From Nitrospirae bacterium CG2_30_53_67 (lineage in GTDB: Bacteria > CG2-30-53-67): DNA of 11,561 nt. Position numbers and translations under genes: made by a program. Positions 1 to 6,124 of this stretch are shown piece by piece. The stretch spans positions 1 through 11,561 of the forward strand of contig MNYV01000046.1 of assembly GCA_001873285.1 (NCBI GenBank), given 5' to 3'. The stretch's first letter is position 1. Each line of letters opens with the position of its first letter. The notes beneath the pieces are model-generated. The model was not told where the DNA came from. It searched no databases and saw only the letters and a list, made by a program, of their open reading frames with translations.

Positions 1-1
1 C

Positions 2-262
2 CGTCGGGTTGTGGGCTGGTCCATGAGTCATCGGATAAACAAGAAACGGGTCATGGATGCGCTGCGCATGGGGATTGGGCACCGTCGTCCGGCCCCTGGT
101 TTGATCCTGCATTCAGATCGGGGAAGCCAATATTGCAGTCATGCTTTTCAAAAGCTCCTCGAAATGAACGGCATGATTAGCAGCATGAGCCGGAAAGGTG
201 ATTGCTGGGATAACGCAGTGGCTGAAAGTTTCTTTAAACAAATAGGGACAGCGACCATTTAA
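2..262 (+). pseudogene. IS3-family transposase OrfB, C-terminal fragment, truncated
   Basis: This is the back part of a DDE (rve-fold) transposase of the IS3 family, the OrfB half that catalyses strand cleavage and transfer. The reading frame is open from base 2, so the gene begins before the window. Visible family motifs are RRVVGWSMS, the HSDRGSQY block holding the second catalytic aspartate, and [18 protein letters not shown] holding the catalytic glutamate. The first aspartate lies outside the window. Normal OrfB proteins continue some tens of residues past AESFF. Here the match stops at about base 240, and the frame then reads unrelated residues (KQIGTATI) into a palindrome and ends at TAA 260-262. 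The copy is therefore broken at its 3' end, has no visible right inverted repeat and is probably inactive. The family call is secure; the IS subgroup is not assigned. Confidence 0.9.
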
Positions 263-283
263 ATAACGGTCGCTATCCCTATT
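241..283. repeat. Palindrome (16-bp arms) at the IS3 break point
   Basis: Bases 241-256 (AATAGGGACAGCGACC) and 268-283 are inverted copies matching at 15 of 16 positions, separated by an 11-base AT-rich loop that itself contains ATTTAAAT. The 10-mer TCCCTATTTT at 276-285 recurs directly at 288-297. The palindrome starts exactly where similarity to the transposase ends. Short palindromes of this look are common dispersed repeats in deltaproteobacterial-type genomes and are often linked to REP-associated tyrosine transposases, but no such transposase gene is in the window. It could also act as a bidirectional transcription stop; there is a short T run after the right arm. Confidence 0.7.
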
Positions 284-651
284 TTGGTCCCTATTTTGCG
301 CGAGTTGGTATTTTAATGGTCAAACTGCGGGATATCTTAATTCATCAGGGAAGTCAGAAAAAGAAAAACATTATAACGATCCGTTGCAGGGATGTGCATC
401 ATATATAAAGAAAGTAATGGAAGACTTAATAAAGACAAAAGAAAAATGAAAGAGGAGATAACCAGTCAGTGCAGCTGAAATCGAACCGGCGGTGATGAAT
501 TTTGCTTTCGATATTTTTTGATGTTCAAATTGTCATGTTGCATGTTAATATTTATAAGGGTTCGATTCACGGACTTCTACGTTATTGAGTCAAAACGTTT
601 ATGAATAGTAGATTGTGTCACTATTTCTATCGATGGAACGGAGGGCACCCC
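284..651. other. AT-rich spacer without a supported gene
   Basis: This spacer lies between the IS3 remnant and the lipoprotein gene. Apart from a direct-repeat copy next to the palindrome (288-297) and the promoter at 530-558, I see nothing functional. It holds only tiny ORFs (for example 316-408 and 392-478) with no convincing ribosome binding site or recognisable protein. The section 361-460 is very A-rich on the + strand. Confidence 0.55.
530..558 (+). promoter_or_regulatory. Sigma70-type promoter for the lipoprotein operon
   Basis: TTGTCA (530-535) and TATAAG (553-558) each match the -35 and -10 consensus at 5 of 6 positions and are spaced by exactly 17 bases. Transcription would start near base 565, giving a leader of about 87 bases before the ATG at 652. 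No operator or terminator is evident. Sequence only; not tested. Confidence 0.55.
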
Positions 652-1899
652 ATGCGAAATTTATCCCTAACACTCATCATCACAATTGTCCTGGCAGGCT
701 GCGCCGTGGCCCCGCCCGCTCCCAATACCCCTGCCTACAAACCCACCCAACCGACAACCAAGGTACAGCCGCTCAACACTGAGAAGACGGTACAGACGGC
801 GGCAACGGGGGATTCGCTGCAGGCCGCTTCGGCCCCCGAGACCAGGCCCCAGGCCACCGGCACGCCCGAGGATGCTCGGCGGCACATACTGCGGGGAATG
901 GCCGCCATCGAGATGGCCAAGTCCAGTGACGATATGGCGTTGGCCGAGGATGAGTTCCGGATGGCAACGGAGATCGCCCCCCAGATGGGGGTCGCCTGGT
1001 TCAATTTGGGGAAGGTGCAGTCGCAGTTGGGACGGTATGGCGACGCCATCGCCAGTTACCGTCAGTACCTCGCCGTCTCCCCCGGGGCAGAGGATGCGCA
1101 GAGGGTGCGTGATGAGATCGTCAAGATCGAATTCAAGCAGGAACAGGCGGCGAAGGAAAGGGAGCGGGCCGGTACCTGGGTCGGACGGGACGGTGCCTGG
1201 TACGCGCTGGCCCTGGACGGGAACCGGATGACCCTTAAGACCGACAGCCGGCCGGTGTCCGAGGACGAGTGCCGCTCTACCTATACGCTGGTGGGCAACG
1301 TCCCCATAAACGCCCTCGTCCATGCCGAGTACCAGTTGGTGTTGCGGGGTAACCGTCTCACCGGCACCTGGAGCAGGGGACCGGTCCCGGCGGACAAATG
1401 CACCATCCCTCCCGATACCGCGGAGGTGGAGGGGGAGTTGAGAGACAAGGACGGTATGATGGTGCTGCGTCATGAGCGCACGAGTTTCAAGGCCGTGACG
1501 CAGATGTCCCTGCTGGGGGACGACAGTTGCGCGGGGGTAGAGCCCGGCGCGAGGAAAATGGTAGAAGACGTTATCTACGGGCCCCTTGGGCCGGGCGGAC
1601 TGGGTGTCAGGCTCGATGGCCTCACCTCGTGGTGGGACGGCGGTTTCTCCATGGTCCACTATGGCTGGCAGGGGCGTCTGAAGGTGGGAGTTAAGGAGGG
1701 ATCAGCGGCCTATGGGGCGGGGCTGCGGGACGAGGATGAGATCCTGGCCATCGACGGCGTGCCTGTCAACAGCCTCAACGCCGGGGAGGCGGTCAGGAAC
1801 CTGCACGGAGAGGTCGGTACCGTTGTCACCCTGGATATCCGGCGCAAGGGGGTAGTGGAGCCGATTTCCCTGACGGTCCAGCGGATCAGTTTGCAGTAA
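652..1899 (+). CDS. Lipoprotein with TPR and C-terminal PDZ domain
   Basis: A 415-residue envelope lipoprotein of unknown specific role. The start at 652 is chosen because GGAGGG (640-645) lies 6 bases upstream and the protein then opens with a classic lipoprotein signal, MRNLSLTLIITIVLAGC, with lipobox LAGC and acylated Cys17. An in-frame ATG at 601 has no ribosome site and would put 17 odd residues before the signal. After a Pro/Thr-rich linker (about 18-75) comes a helical region with at least one TPR motif (about 112-144, AWFNLGKVQSQLGRYGDAI). A beta-rich section with Cys in DECRS, DKCTI and DDSCA follows. The end is a PDZ domain (about 316-413) with a GLGV carboxylate-binding loop and GLRDEDEILAIDGVPV. 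No protease domain is attached, so TPR and PDZ probably act as protein-binding modules in the periplasm. It sits 57 bases before the next gene and probably shares its transcript. Confidence 0.85.
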   Translation: MRNLSLTLIITIVLAGCAVAPPAPNTPAYKPTQPTTKVQPLNTEKTVQTAATGDSLQAASAPETRPQATGTPEDARRHILRGMAAIEMAKSSDDMALAEDEFRMATEIAPQMGVAWFNLGKVQSQLGRYGDAIASYRQYLAVSPGAEDAQRVRDEIVKIEFKQEQAAKERERAGTWVGRDGAWYALALDGNRMTLKTDSRPVSEDECRSTYTLVGNVPINALVHAEYQLVLRGNRLTGTWSRGPVPADKCTIPPDTAEVEGELRDKDGMMVLRHERTSFKAVTQMSLLGDDSCAGVEPGARKMVEDVIYGPLGPGGLGVRLDGLTSWWDGGFSMVHYGWQGRLKVGVKEGSAAYGAGLRDEDEILAIDGVPVNSLNAGEAVRNLHGEVGTVVTLDIRRKGVVEPISLTVQRISLQ

Positions 1900-1956
1900 T
1901 CCTTCAGGGCGCTGTCCCGAGCGGCCCATGGATGGGATGGTGAAAGAGGAGGAAGG

Positions 1957-3492
1957 ATGAAGTCGACAACCTCACGGAGGGGCGCCAGTCACGTTATGGC
2001 CGCGGCACTGCTTCTGGCACTTGCGGCTGACCCTCTTTGTACCTACGCCGGGGGCGTCCCGACGGTACCGGGCCCTTCCATGGACTGCGAGGGATCTGTG
2101 CAGGCCCTGGCGATGCAGGGCTACAACTGTTCCTGTGCCGGGGGGCAGTTGAACTGCGGCGGCTCATCGGTGAAGGGGCACACCCATTCCGATTCCGCCA
2201 ACCTGAATGCCATGCTCGTGGGAGGGATCGTCGAGGGGATGCTCTCCTCTATGTTCGCTCCGCCGAAGAAAAACAGCAACTGGCAGGATTCCCTGCTGGA
2301 ACAGCATGATGCCGCCGCCCGGGCAGCCCGCCAGGCGGAAGAGTGGCGCCAGTCCAGGGACGATGAGTTCCAGGCCGGCCGTGGGAACATGATGGGGGCG
2401 TTCAAGCAACTGGAGGGGGCGCAGCTCTCCGTCAGCGATGGCGATGGGGAGGGGCTGGACTTCAAGACCCTTGACGGGGAGATGGAGTCCCTGGCCGCCG
2501 GCGCCAAAAAGCCCTTCGACACTGCTGGGGTGATGACGGGACCGGTCCCCGCGGTATCGGCAGGCGCCACCCCCTTCTTCGGGGACACTATGCCGGAGAC
2601 GGATCTTCGGCTGCTGGTGGACCCGGAGAACGACCCGAGGGTGGTGGATCTGAGAAGCGCCGTCACCTACGTCGTCGGCAATCTGGAAAAGGATGCCTCA
2701 ACGACGGCCGTCAACAGCAGCCCCCGCCAGCCCAATGGGAACGGCGAACCGATCATCGAACCCCCGGACTGTAAAGGGCTTGCCCGCAAGTTGAACGGCT
2801 TCATCGAGCAGCGGAGCAGGTTTAACAAGACCATCCTCCTGGCCCAGGGCCAGTTGGACGACTGGAAGTCCACCAACCGCAACGCCTTGGTGAATGCCGC
2901 CAAGGACGGCATCGAGTACTTTACCGGGAATCTGCTGGAAAGCCTTACCAACCGTGGAAAGGCGGCGGAGCGTCTTCAGATGATCTACACGCGTAACGCC
3001 GCGAAGATGGCGGAGGAAGGCGTCGATATCCTGGCCCTGGAGGCAAAAATCCAGCGCTTGAATATGATCTCCTCGGCGGGCAAGGTTGCCGAGGTCACCA
3101 GCAGCATCAACGACTGGCAGACCTTCATCAAGGACGGTATGTCGGCGCTGATCATGCAACTCAATGCGTCGAACGAGGAGGTGAATCAGATCCTCGAAGA
3201 CCCGAAGATGCAGAAGTATTTCGAAACGGAGAGCCCGGAGCTGAAGACGCTGCTGGATATCACCAAGATGGCGGCAGCCCAAAAGGTCTTCGGGAAGTGG
3301 GTTGCCAGGCAGCTGCCCATCATTGGGGGGGTGGAAATCGGGATCAAGCAGTTGTACAACGGCACGGAGTGGGCAACCAGCTTTTACATGATGGCCGACG
3401 CCAACAATATCAACGGCAAGGTCATGAATAGCGCCAGATCCCTCCAGAAGCGGATCGACGATACGCGAATCGAGCTGGGGGCCTGTCCGTAA
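1957..3492 (+). CDS. Secreted helical protein of unknown family
   Basis: I do not recognise this 511-residue protein. The start is well supported: a strong GAGGAGGAAGG site ends just upstream of ATG 1957. The N-terminus looks like a Sec signal (twin Arg at 7-8, hydrophobic stretch about 13-24, plausible cleavage after TYA31), placing it in the periplasm or outside. After the signal there is a small Cys cluster (Cys44, Cys58, Cys60, Cys67) in a Gly-rich segment, then a charged helical stretch rich in Ala, Glu, Gln and Arg (about 108-140). A low-complexity acidic/Gly-Pro region follows. The C-terminal half (about 268-511) is long, amphipathic and probably coiled-coil, with Cys272 at its start and Cys510 as the penultimate residue. 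No enzyme motif is visible. The close spacing to the TPR/PDZ lipoprotein suggests that the two work together in the envelope; this is inferred from position only. Confidence 0.75.
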   Translation: MKSTTSRRGASHVMAAALLLALAADPLCTYAGGVPTVPGPSMDCEGSVQALAMQGYNCSCAGGQLNCGGSSVKGHTHSDSANLNAMLVGGIVEGMLSSMFAPPKKNSNWQDSLLEQHDAAARAARQAEEWRQSRDDEFQAGRGNMMGAFKQLEGAQLSVSDGDGEGLDFKTLDGEMESLAAGAKKPFDTAGVMTGPVPAVSAGATPFFGDTMPETDLRLLVDPENDPRVVDLRSAVTYVVGNLEKDASTTAVNSSPRQPNGNGEPIIEPPDCKGLARKLNGFIEQRSRFNKTILLAQGQLDDWKSTNRNALVNAAKDGIEYFTGNLLESLTNRGKAAERLQMIYTRNAAKMAEEGVDILALEAKIQRLNMISSAGKVAEVTSSINDWQTFIKDGMSALIMQLNASNEEVNQILEDPKMQKYFETESPELKTLLDITKMAAAQKVFGKWVARQLPIIGGVEIGIKQLYNGTEWATSFYMMADANNINGKVMNSARSLQKRIDDTRIELGACP

Positions 3493-3687
3493 AACGGGTG
3501 TGGAGGGAAAGAGGGGTCAAGTCTCTGCTTGGCTCATCTTTCGTGCGACAGGAACTAAGAGGACGTCCATAAAATTATAAAATAGTAATCGGGCGAAAAA
3601 AAGAAACTTTTGATTTTATATCCCCCGTCCCACCCTTTATCTTCAAAACATATTATATAGAACGACCGAAGTCTTGGACTGTTTGTC

Positions 3688-3731
3688 ATTGTCCGGCCTG
3701 CCCTCGGTTTACCGGGGCTCGACCGGACAAT
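3688..3731. repeat. Inverted repeat with 9-bp perfect arms
   Basis: ATTGTCCGG (3688-3696) is perfectly inverted as CCGGACAAT (3723-3731). The inside also pairs imperfectly (GCCCTCGG against CCGGGGC), so the whole 44 bases could fold into one long hairpin. There is no U-run directly after the right arm, so it is a poor match to a classical terminator. A dispersed palindromic repeat is more likely. Confidence 0.6.
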
Positions 3732-3796
3732 CCGTTTAATGGCTGAATTCCCCGATGGAGAGACGGTGTCGTAATTAGTAGGGCTAATCGTTCTGA

Positions 3797-3886
3797 TGTC
3801 ATTCCGGCATGCTTGGAGCCGGAATCCATGGAATTCAAAAGCGATAATTGTTTTGGACCCCGGCTAAAGACTTGCCGGGGTGACAG
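3797..3886. repeat. Small MITE-like element made of two hairpins with inverted ends
   Basis: The ends TGTCATTCCGGC (3797-3808) and GCCGGGGTGACA (3874-3885) are inverted with 10 of 12 matches. Inside each end is a perfect hairpin: ATTCCGGC/GCCGGAAT (3801-3808 with 3818-3825) and CCCCGGC/GCCGGGG (3858-3864 with 3874-3880). This TGTCATTCC...GGAATCCA...GGGGTGACA layout matches a type of non-coding dispersed repeat familiar from many Desulfobacterota and related genomes. It encodes no protein, so any movement would need a transposase in trans. Target-site duplications are not evident. Confidence 0.7.
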
Positions 3887-4000
3887 AACAAATATACAAT
3901 CGGCCTAAGACATGCAATATGATACTGCCTCCGAGTCGAGGAATGACCAGATGAGGTCTGCTTCTTTCTTCCTGACAGGGCCCGGGTTATTTTATCCGGT

Positions 4001-4029
4001 TTGCTAAATCAGGCTTGAATCATTATAAT
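4001..4029 (+). promoter_or_regulatory. Sigma70-type promoter for lapA-tamA-tamB
   Basis: TTGCTA (4001-4006, 4 of 6 to consensus) and a perfect TATAAT (4024-4029) are spaced by 17 bases. The predicted start point is about 4036, giving a leader of about 64 bases before the lapA ATG. It is the best promoter match upstream of the operon, and no separate promoter is obvious before tamA or tamB. Confidence 0.6.
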
Positions 4030-4038
4030 AGAATCTTT

Positions 4039-4070
4039 GGTTCAGCAGGCCAGTAATGAGGCCTTGAACC
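4039..4070 (+). promoter_or_regulatory. Hairpin at the 5' end of the lapA-tamAB transcript
   Basis: GGTTCA (4039-4044) plus AGGCC (4047-4051) pair with GGCCT TGAACC (4060-4070), giving an 11-bp stem with a 2-base bulge (4045-4046) and an 8-base loop (4052-4059). It begins about 3 bases after the predicted transcription start and leaves the ribosome site (4083-4092) free. Stems placed this way are known to protect mRNAs from 5'-end-dependent decay, as in the ompA leader; that role is inferred here. It lacks the U-run of a terminator. Confidence 0.5.
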
Positions 4071-4099
4071 ATGTGACAACCGGAGAGGAGGGATTCTAT

Positions 4100-4339
4100 A
4101 TGTTTAAATATTTCAAAGGTGACACAGGAAAAACAAGTCTGAAAACGATGATCATCATGGTTTTGCTTCTGATCTTTGCTCTCTTCTTATTCCAGAATTC
4201 AGAGTCTGTTGAGATCCGTTTCTTTTTCTGGGAAATGACCCTGTCGAAAATCTTTTTAGCGCTAATCTCTTTTCTCCTGGGCGGGCTTATCGGGGTGTGG
4301 GCCGGGTGGGGCCTGTTCAGAGAAAAACAAAAAGTATAA
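4100..4339 (+). CDS. lapA: LapA-family inner-membrane protein (LPS assembly protein A domain, DUF1049)
   Basis: A 79-residue inner-membrane protein. The ATG at 4100 follows GAGAGGAGGG (4083-4092) at a good distance; an open frame from TTG 4037 runs through the leader hairpin and has no ribosome site, so it is not used as the start. Two membrane helices are visible, about residues 16-32 and 48-72. Between them is the typical LapA signature: FQNSESVEIRFFFWEMTLSK, then FLLGGLIG. In Escherichia coli LapA (YciS) works with LapB and FtsH in controlling LpxC and so lipopolysaccharide synthesis. No lapB gene follows here; the cytoplasmic C-terminus is only a short basic tail (REKQKV). It is the first gene of the operon with tamA and tamB, which fits a shared outer-membrane biogenesis theme. 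The family assignment is firm, the precise function less so. Confidence 0.85.
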   Translation: MFKYFKGDTGKTSLKTMIIMVLLLIFALFLFQNSESVEIRFFFWEMTLSKIFLALISFLLGGLIGVWAGWGLFREKQKV

Positions 4340-4387
4340 AAAAATCGATCTTCAGGTGCGGGGACCTCTGTGCGGGTGATCTATACC

Positions 4388-6124
4388 ATGCGTGACCATG
4401 AAAAAATTGTTTTTTTTATGGCCTTTATCGTGATCGTTCTTTCAGTGGGTGCAGAAGCGGGCGTTCAGGTCACGGTTGAAGGGGTTAGCGGGCCCATGCT
4501 GAAAAATGTCCTGGCTTACCTCAGCATTGAACAGCAGAAAAACCATCCTGATCTATCCGAAGGGCTGATCAGGAAGCTGCATGAACGGGCGGCGGACGAG
4601 ATCCGGTCTGCACTCCGGCCCTTTGGATACTACATGCCGGGCATCCAGGTGGATCTCTCCGGTAATGATTCACTCTGGCACGTCCGATACAAAATAGACC
4701 CCGGCGAACCTGTCCGGATCACCCGGGTTGATTTTCGGATGACCGGTCCCGGCGCCGAGGATGAAAGCTTTCAAACTTTGTCTGAGAACTTTCCCGTCAG
4801 GGAGGGCGATGTCCTCGAAGATGCGGTCTATGAAAAGGCAAAGCGCACATTACAGGAACTTGCCGAAAAAAGGGGTTATCTGGATGCAGAACTGATCGAG
4901 CACCGGGTCGATGTTACGCTGGAGGATAAGTCTGCGGTTATCCATCTGCATATGGATACCGGTCCCCGTTACCATTTCGGAGACGTCACCATCCATCAGG
5001 AGGTATTCAGACCGGAGTTTATTTCACGATTTGTCCATCTTGAGAGAGGTGATCCCTATACCCTCGATGCACTTTACCATTTGCAGAACGATCTCAATGA
5101 CAGTGATTATTTCGACCGGGTCGACATAAAGGCCGGCCGTGATCAGGCCGAGGGGGTGGAGGTTCCTGTGGATGTCACCCTTGAACACAGGAAACGGGAT
5201 AAATATACCGCAGGGGTCGGCTATGGCACGGATACCGGTGTGCGGGGAAGCCTGGGGTGGGAGAACCGATGGGTCAATTCATGGGGCCACAAGATGAATG
5301 CAGAGCTGAGGCTTTCTGAAATCAAAAACAGCGTGACCACCCGGTATGTCGTTCCTCTTAAGAATCCGACCACCGACCACCTGGATTATACGGCCGGGTG
5401 GTTCAATGAGAGGACCGACACCAGCAGCAGTGAGACGTATCTCATGGGAGTCAGCCATATCCATATTCGCAATGAGTGGAAGCAGACGGTATATATCAAT
5501 TATCAGGAGGAGAGATTTACCGTAGGCGACCAGGATGGACGCTCCAACCTCCTCCTGCCCGGGATAAGCTGGGCACGGGTCAAGGCAGATAACCGCATCT
5601 ACACAACCAGGGGGTACCGGCTCTTTTTCGACATCCGGGGGGCGCATAAAACCCTGCTTTCAGACGCCTCGTTTATCCAGGCAAGAGTTCAGACCAAACT
5701 GATCCATGGTGTGGGAGAGTCCGGCAGGATCATCCTGCGGGGCGATGGGGGGGCGACCCGGGTCGATAAGTTCTCGGATCTGCCGGCTTCGGTACGTTTC
5801 TTTGCCGGGGGTGACCAGAGCGTGAGAGGATATGCCTACAATACCCTCGGCCCTACAAACGACGCAGGGGATGTCGTCGGAGGAAAATATCTGCTTGTCG
5901 GGAGCGCGGAATACGAGCATATCATGGTCGGCAAATGGAGTGCCGCAGTATTTTATGATATTGGAAACGCTATCGATAACTTTTCTGACCCGTACAAAAA
6001 AGGGGCAGGTTTCGGTATCCGGTGGAAGTCCCCTGTGGGGCTGATCCGCTGTGACCTTGCCTCCGGCATCAGCGACCCGGGCCATCCCTGGCGCCTGCAT
6101 CTGACCATAGGGCCTGACCTATGA
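4388..6124 (+). CDS. tamA: TamA, Omp85-family outer-membrane assembly factor
   Basis: The outer-membrane half of the translocation and assembly module, 578 residues from ATG 4388, close to the usual TamA length. That start has GGTGA 8 bases upstream and gives a compact signal peptide ending near GAEA24. GTG 4370, with GGGGA upstream, is a possible alternative that adds 6 residues. After the signal come three POTRA domains (about 25-104, 105-185 and 186-265), which face the periplasm and contact TamB. A 16-strand-type beta barrel fills the rest. The Omp85 hallmark VRGY is at 479-482, and the conserved late-barrel segment GAGFGIRWKSPVGLIRCDLA is present. TamA helps fold or insert outer-membrane proteins such as autotransporters. 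It lies 48 bases after lapA, and its TGA overlaps the tamB ATG. No defect is seen. Confidence 0.93.
   Translation: MRDHEKIVFFMAFIVIVLSVGAEAGVQVTVEGVSGPMLKNVLAYLSIEQQKNHPDLSEGLIRKLHERAADEIRSALRPFGYYMPGIQVDLSGNDSLWHVRYKIDPGEPVRITRVDFRMTGPGAEDESFQTLSENFPVREGDVLEDAVYEKAKRTLQELAEKRGYLDAELIEHRVDVTLEDKSAVIHLHMDTGPRYHFGDVTIHQEVFRPEFISRFVHLERGDPYTLDALYHLQNDLNDSDYFDRVDIKAGRDQAEGVEVPVDVTLEHRKRDKYTAGVGYGTDTGVRGSLGWENRWVNSWGHKMNAELRLSEIKNSVTTRYVVPLKNPTTDHLDYTAGWFNERTDTSSSETYLMGVSHIHIRNEWKQTVYINYQEERFTVGDQDGRSNLLLPGISWARVKADNRIYTTRGYRLFFDIRGAHKTLLSDASFIQARVQTKLIHGVGESGRIILRGDGGATRVDKFSDLPASVRFFAGGDQSVRGYAYNTLGPTNDAGDVVGGKYLLVGSAEYEHIMVGKWSAAVFYDIGNAIDNFSDPYKKGAGFGIRWKSPVGLIRCDLASGISDPGHPWRLHLTIGPDL

Larger units (their letters stand above)
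3493..4099. other. 607-bp spacer with two inverted-repeat elements and the lapA promoter
   Basis: There is no supported gene here. The first part (3493-3680) is AT-rich and shows no clear rho-independent terminator for the preceding operon. It includes GAGGGGTCAAGTCT (3511-3524), a string that resembles short dispersed motifs I associate with deltaproteobacterial spacers (low certainty). The middle holds inverted repeats at 3688-3731 and 3797-3886. The end carries the lapA promoter (4001-4029) and a leader hairpin (4039-4070). The repeat content suggests an old insertion zone rather than a lost protein gene. Confidence 0.6.

Noticed and set aside
316-478. Two tiny ORFs (316-408 and 392-478)
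   Set aside because: They have no proper ribosome site, A-rich low-complexity residues, no recognisable protein and they overlap each other.
558-568. GGGTTCGATTC resembling a tRNA T-arm
   Set aside because: No acceptor, anticodon or D arm can be drawn around it on either strand, so it is not a tRNA gene. An attachment-site remnant cannot be supported.
601-651. ATG 601 as start of the lipoprotein gene
   Set aside because: There is no ribosome site before it, and it would put 17 residues ahead of a textbook lipoprotein signal. ATG 652 has GGAGGG at the right distance.
667-1659. Long open frame on the - strand (330 codons) opposite the lipoprotein gene
   Set aside because: It lies entirely antisense to a gene with a lipobox and PDZ domain, is rich in Arg/Gly/His/Pro as expected from GC-rich shadow reading, and shows no ribosome site or family motif.
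3493-3680. Rho-independent terminator after the helical-protein gene
   Set aside because: No GC-rich stem followed by a T-run could be found; the poly-A/T stretches near 3596-3620 do not form a stable stem.
4037-4099. TTG 4037 as start of lapA
   Set aside because: It falls at the predicted transcription start and inside the leader hairpin with no ribosome site. ATG 4100 has a strong one, and the protein then matches LapA length.
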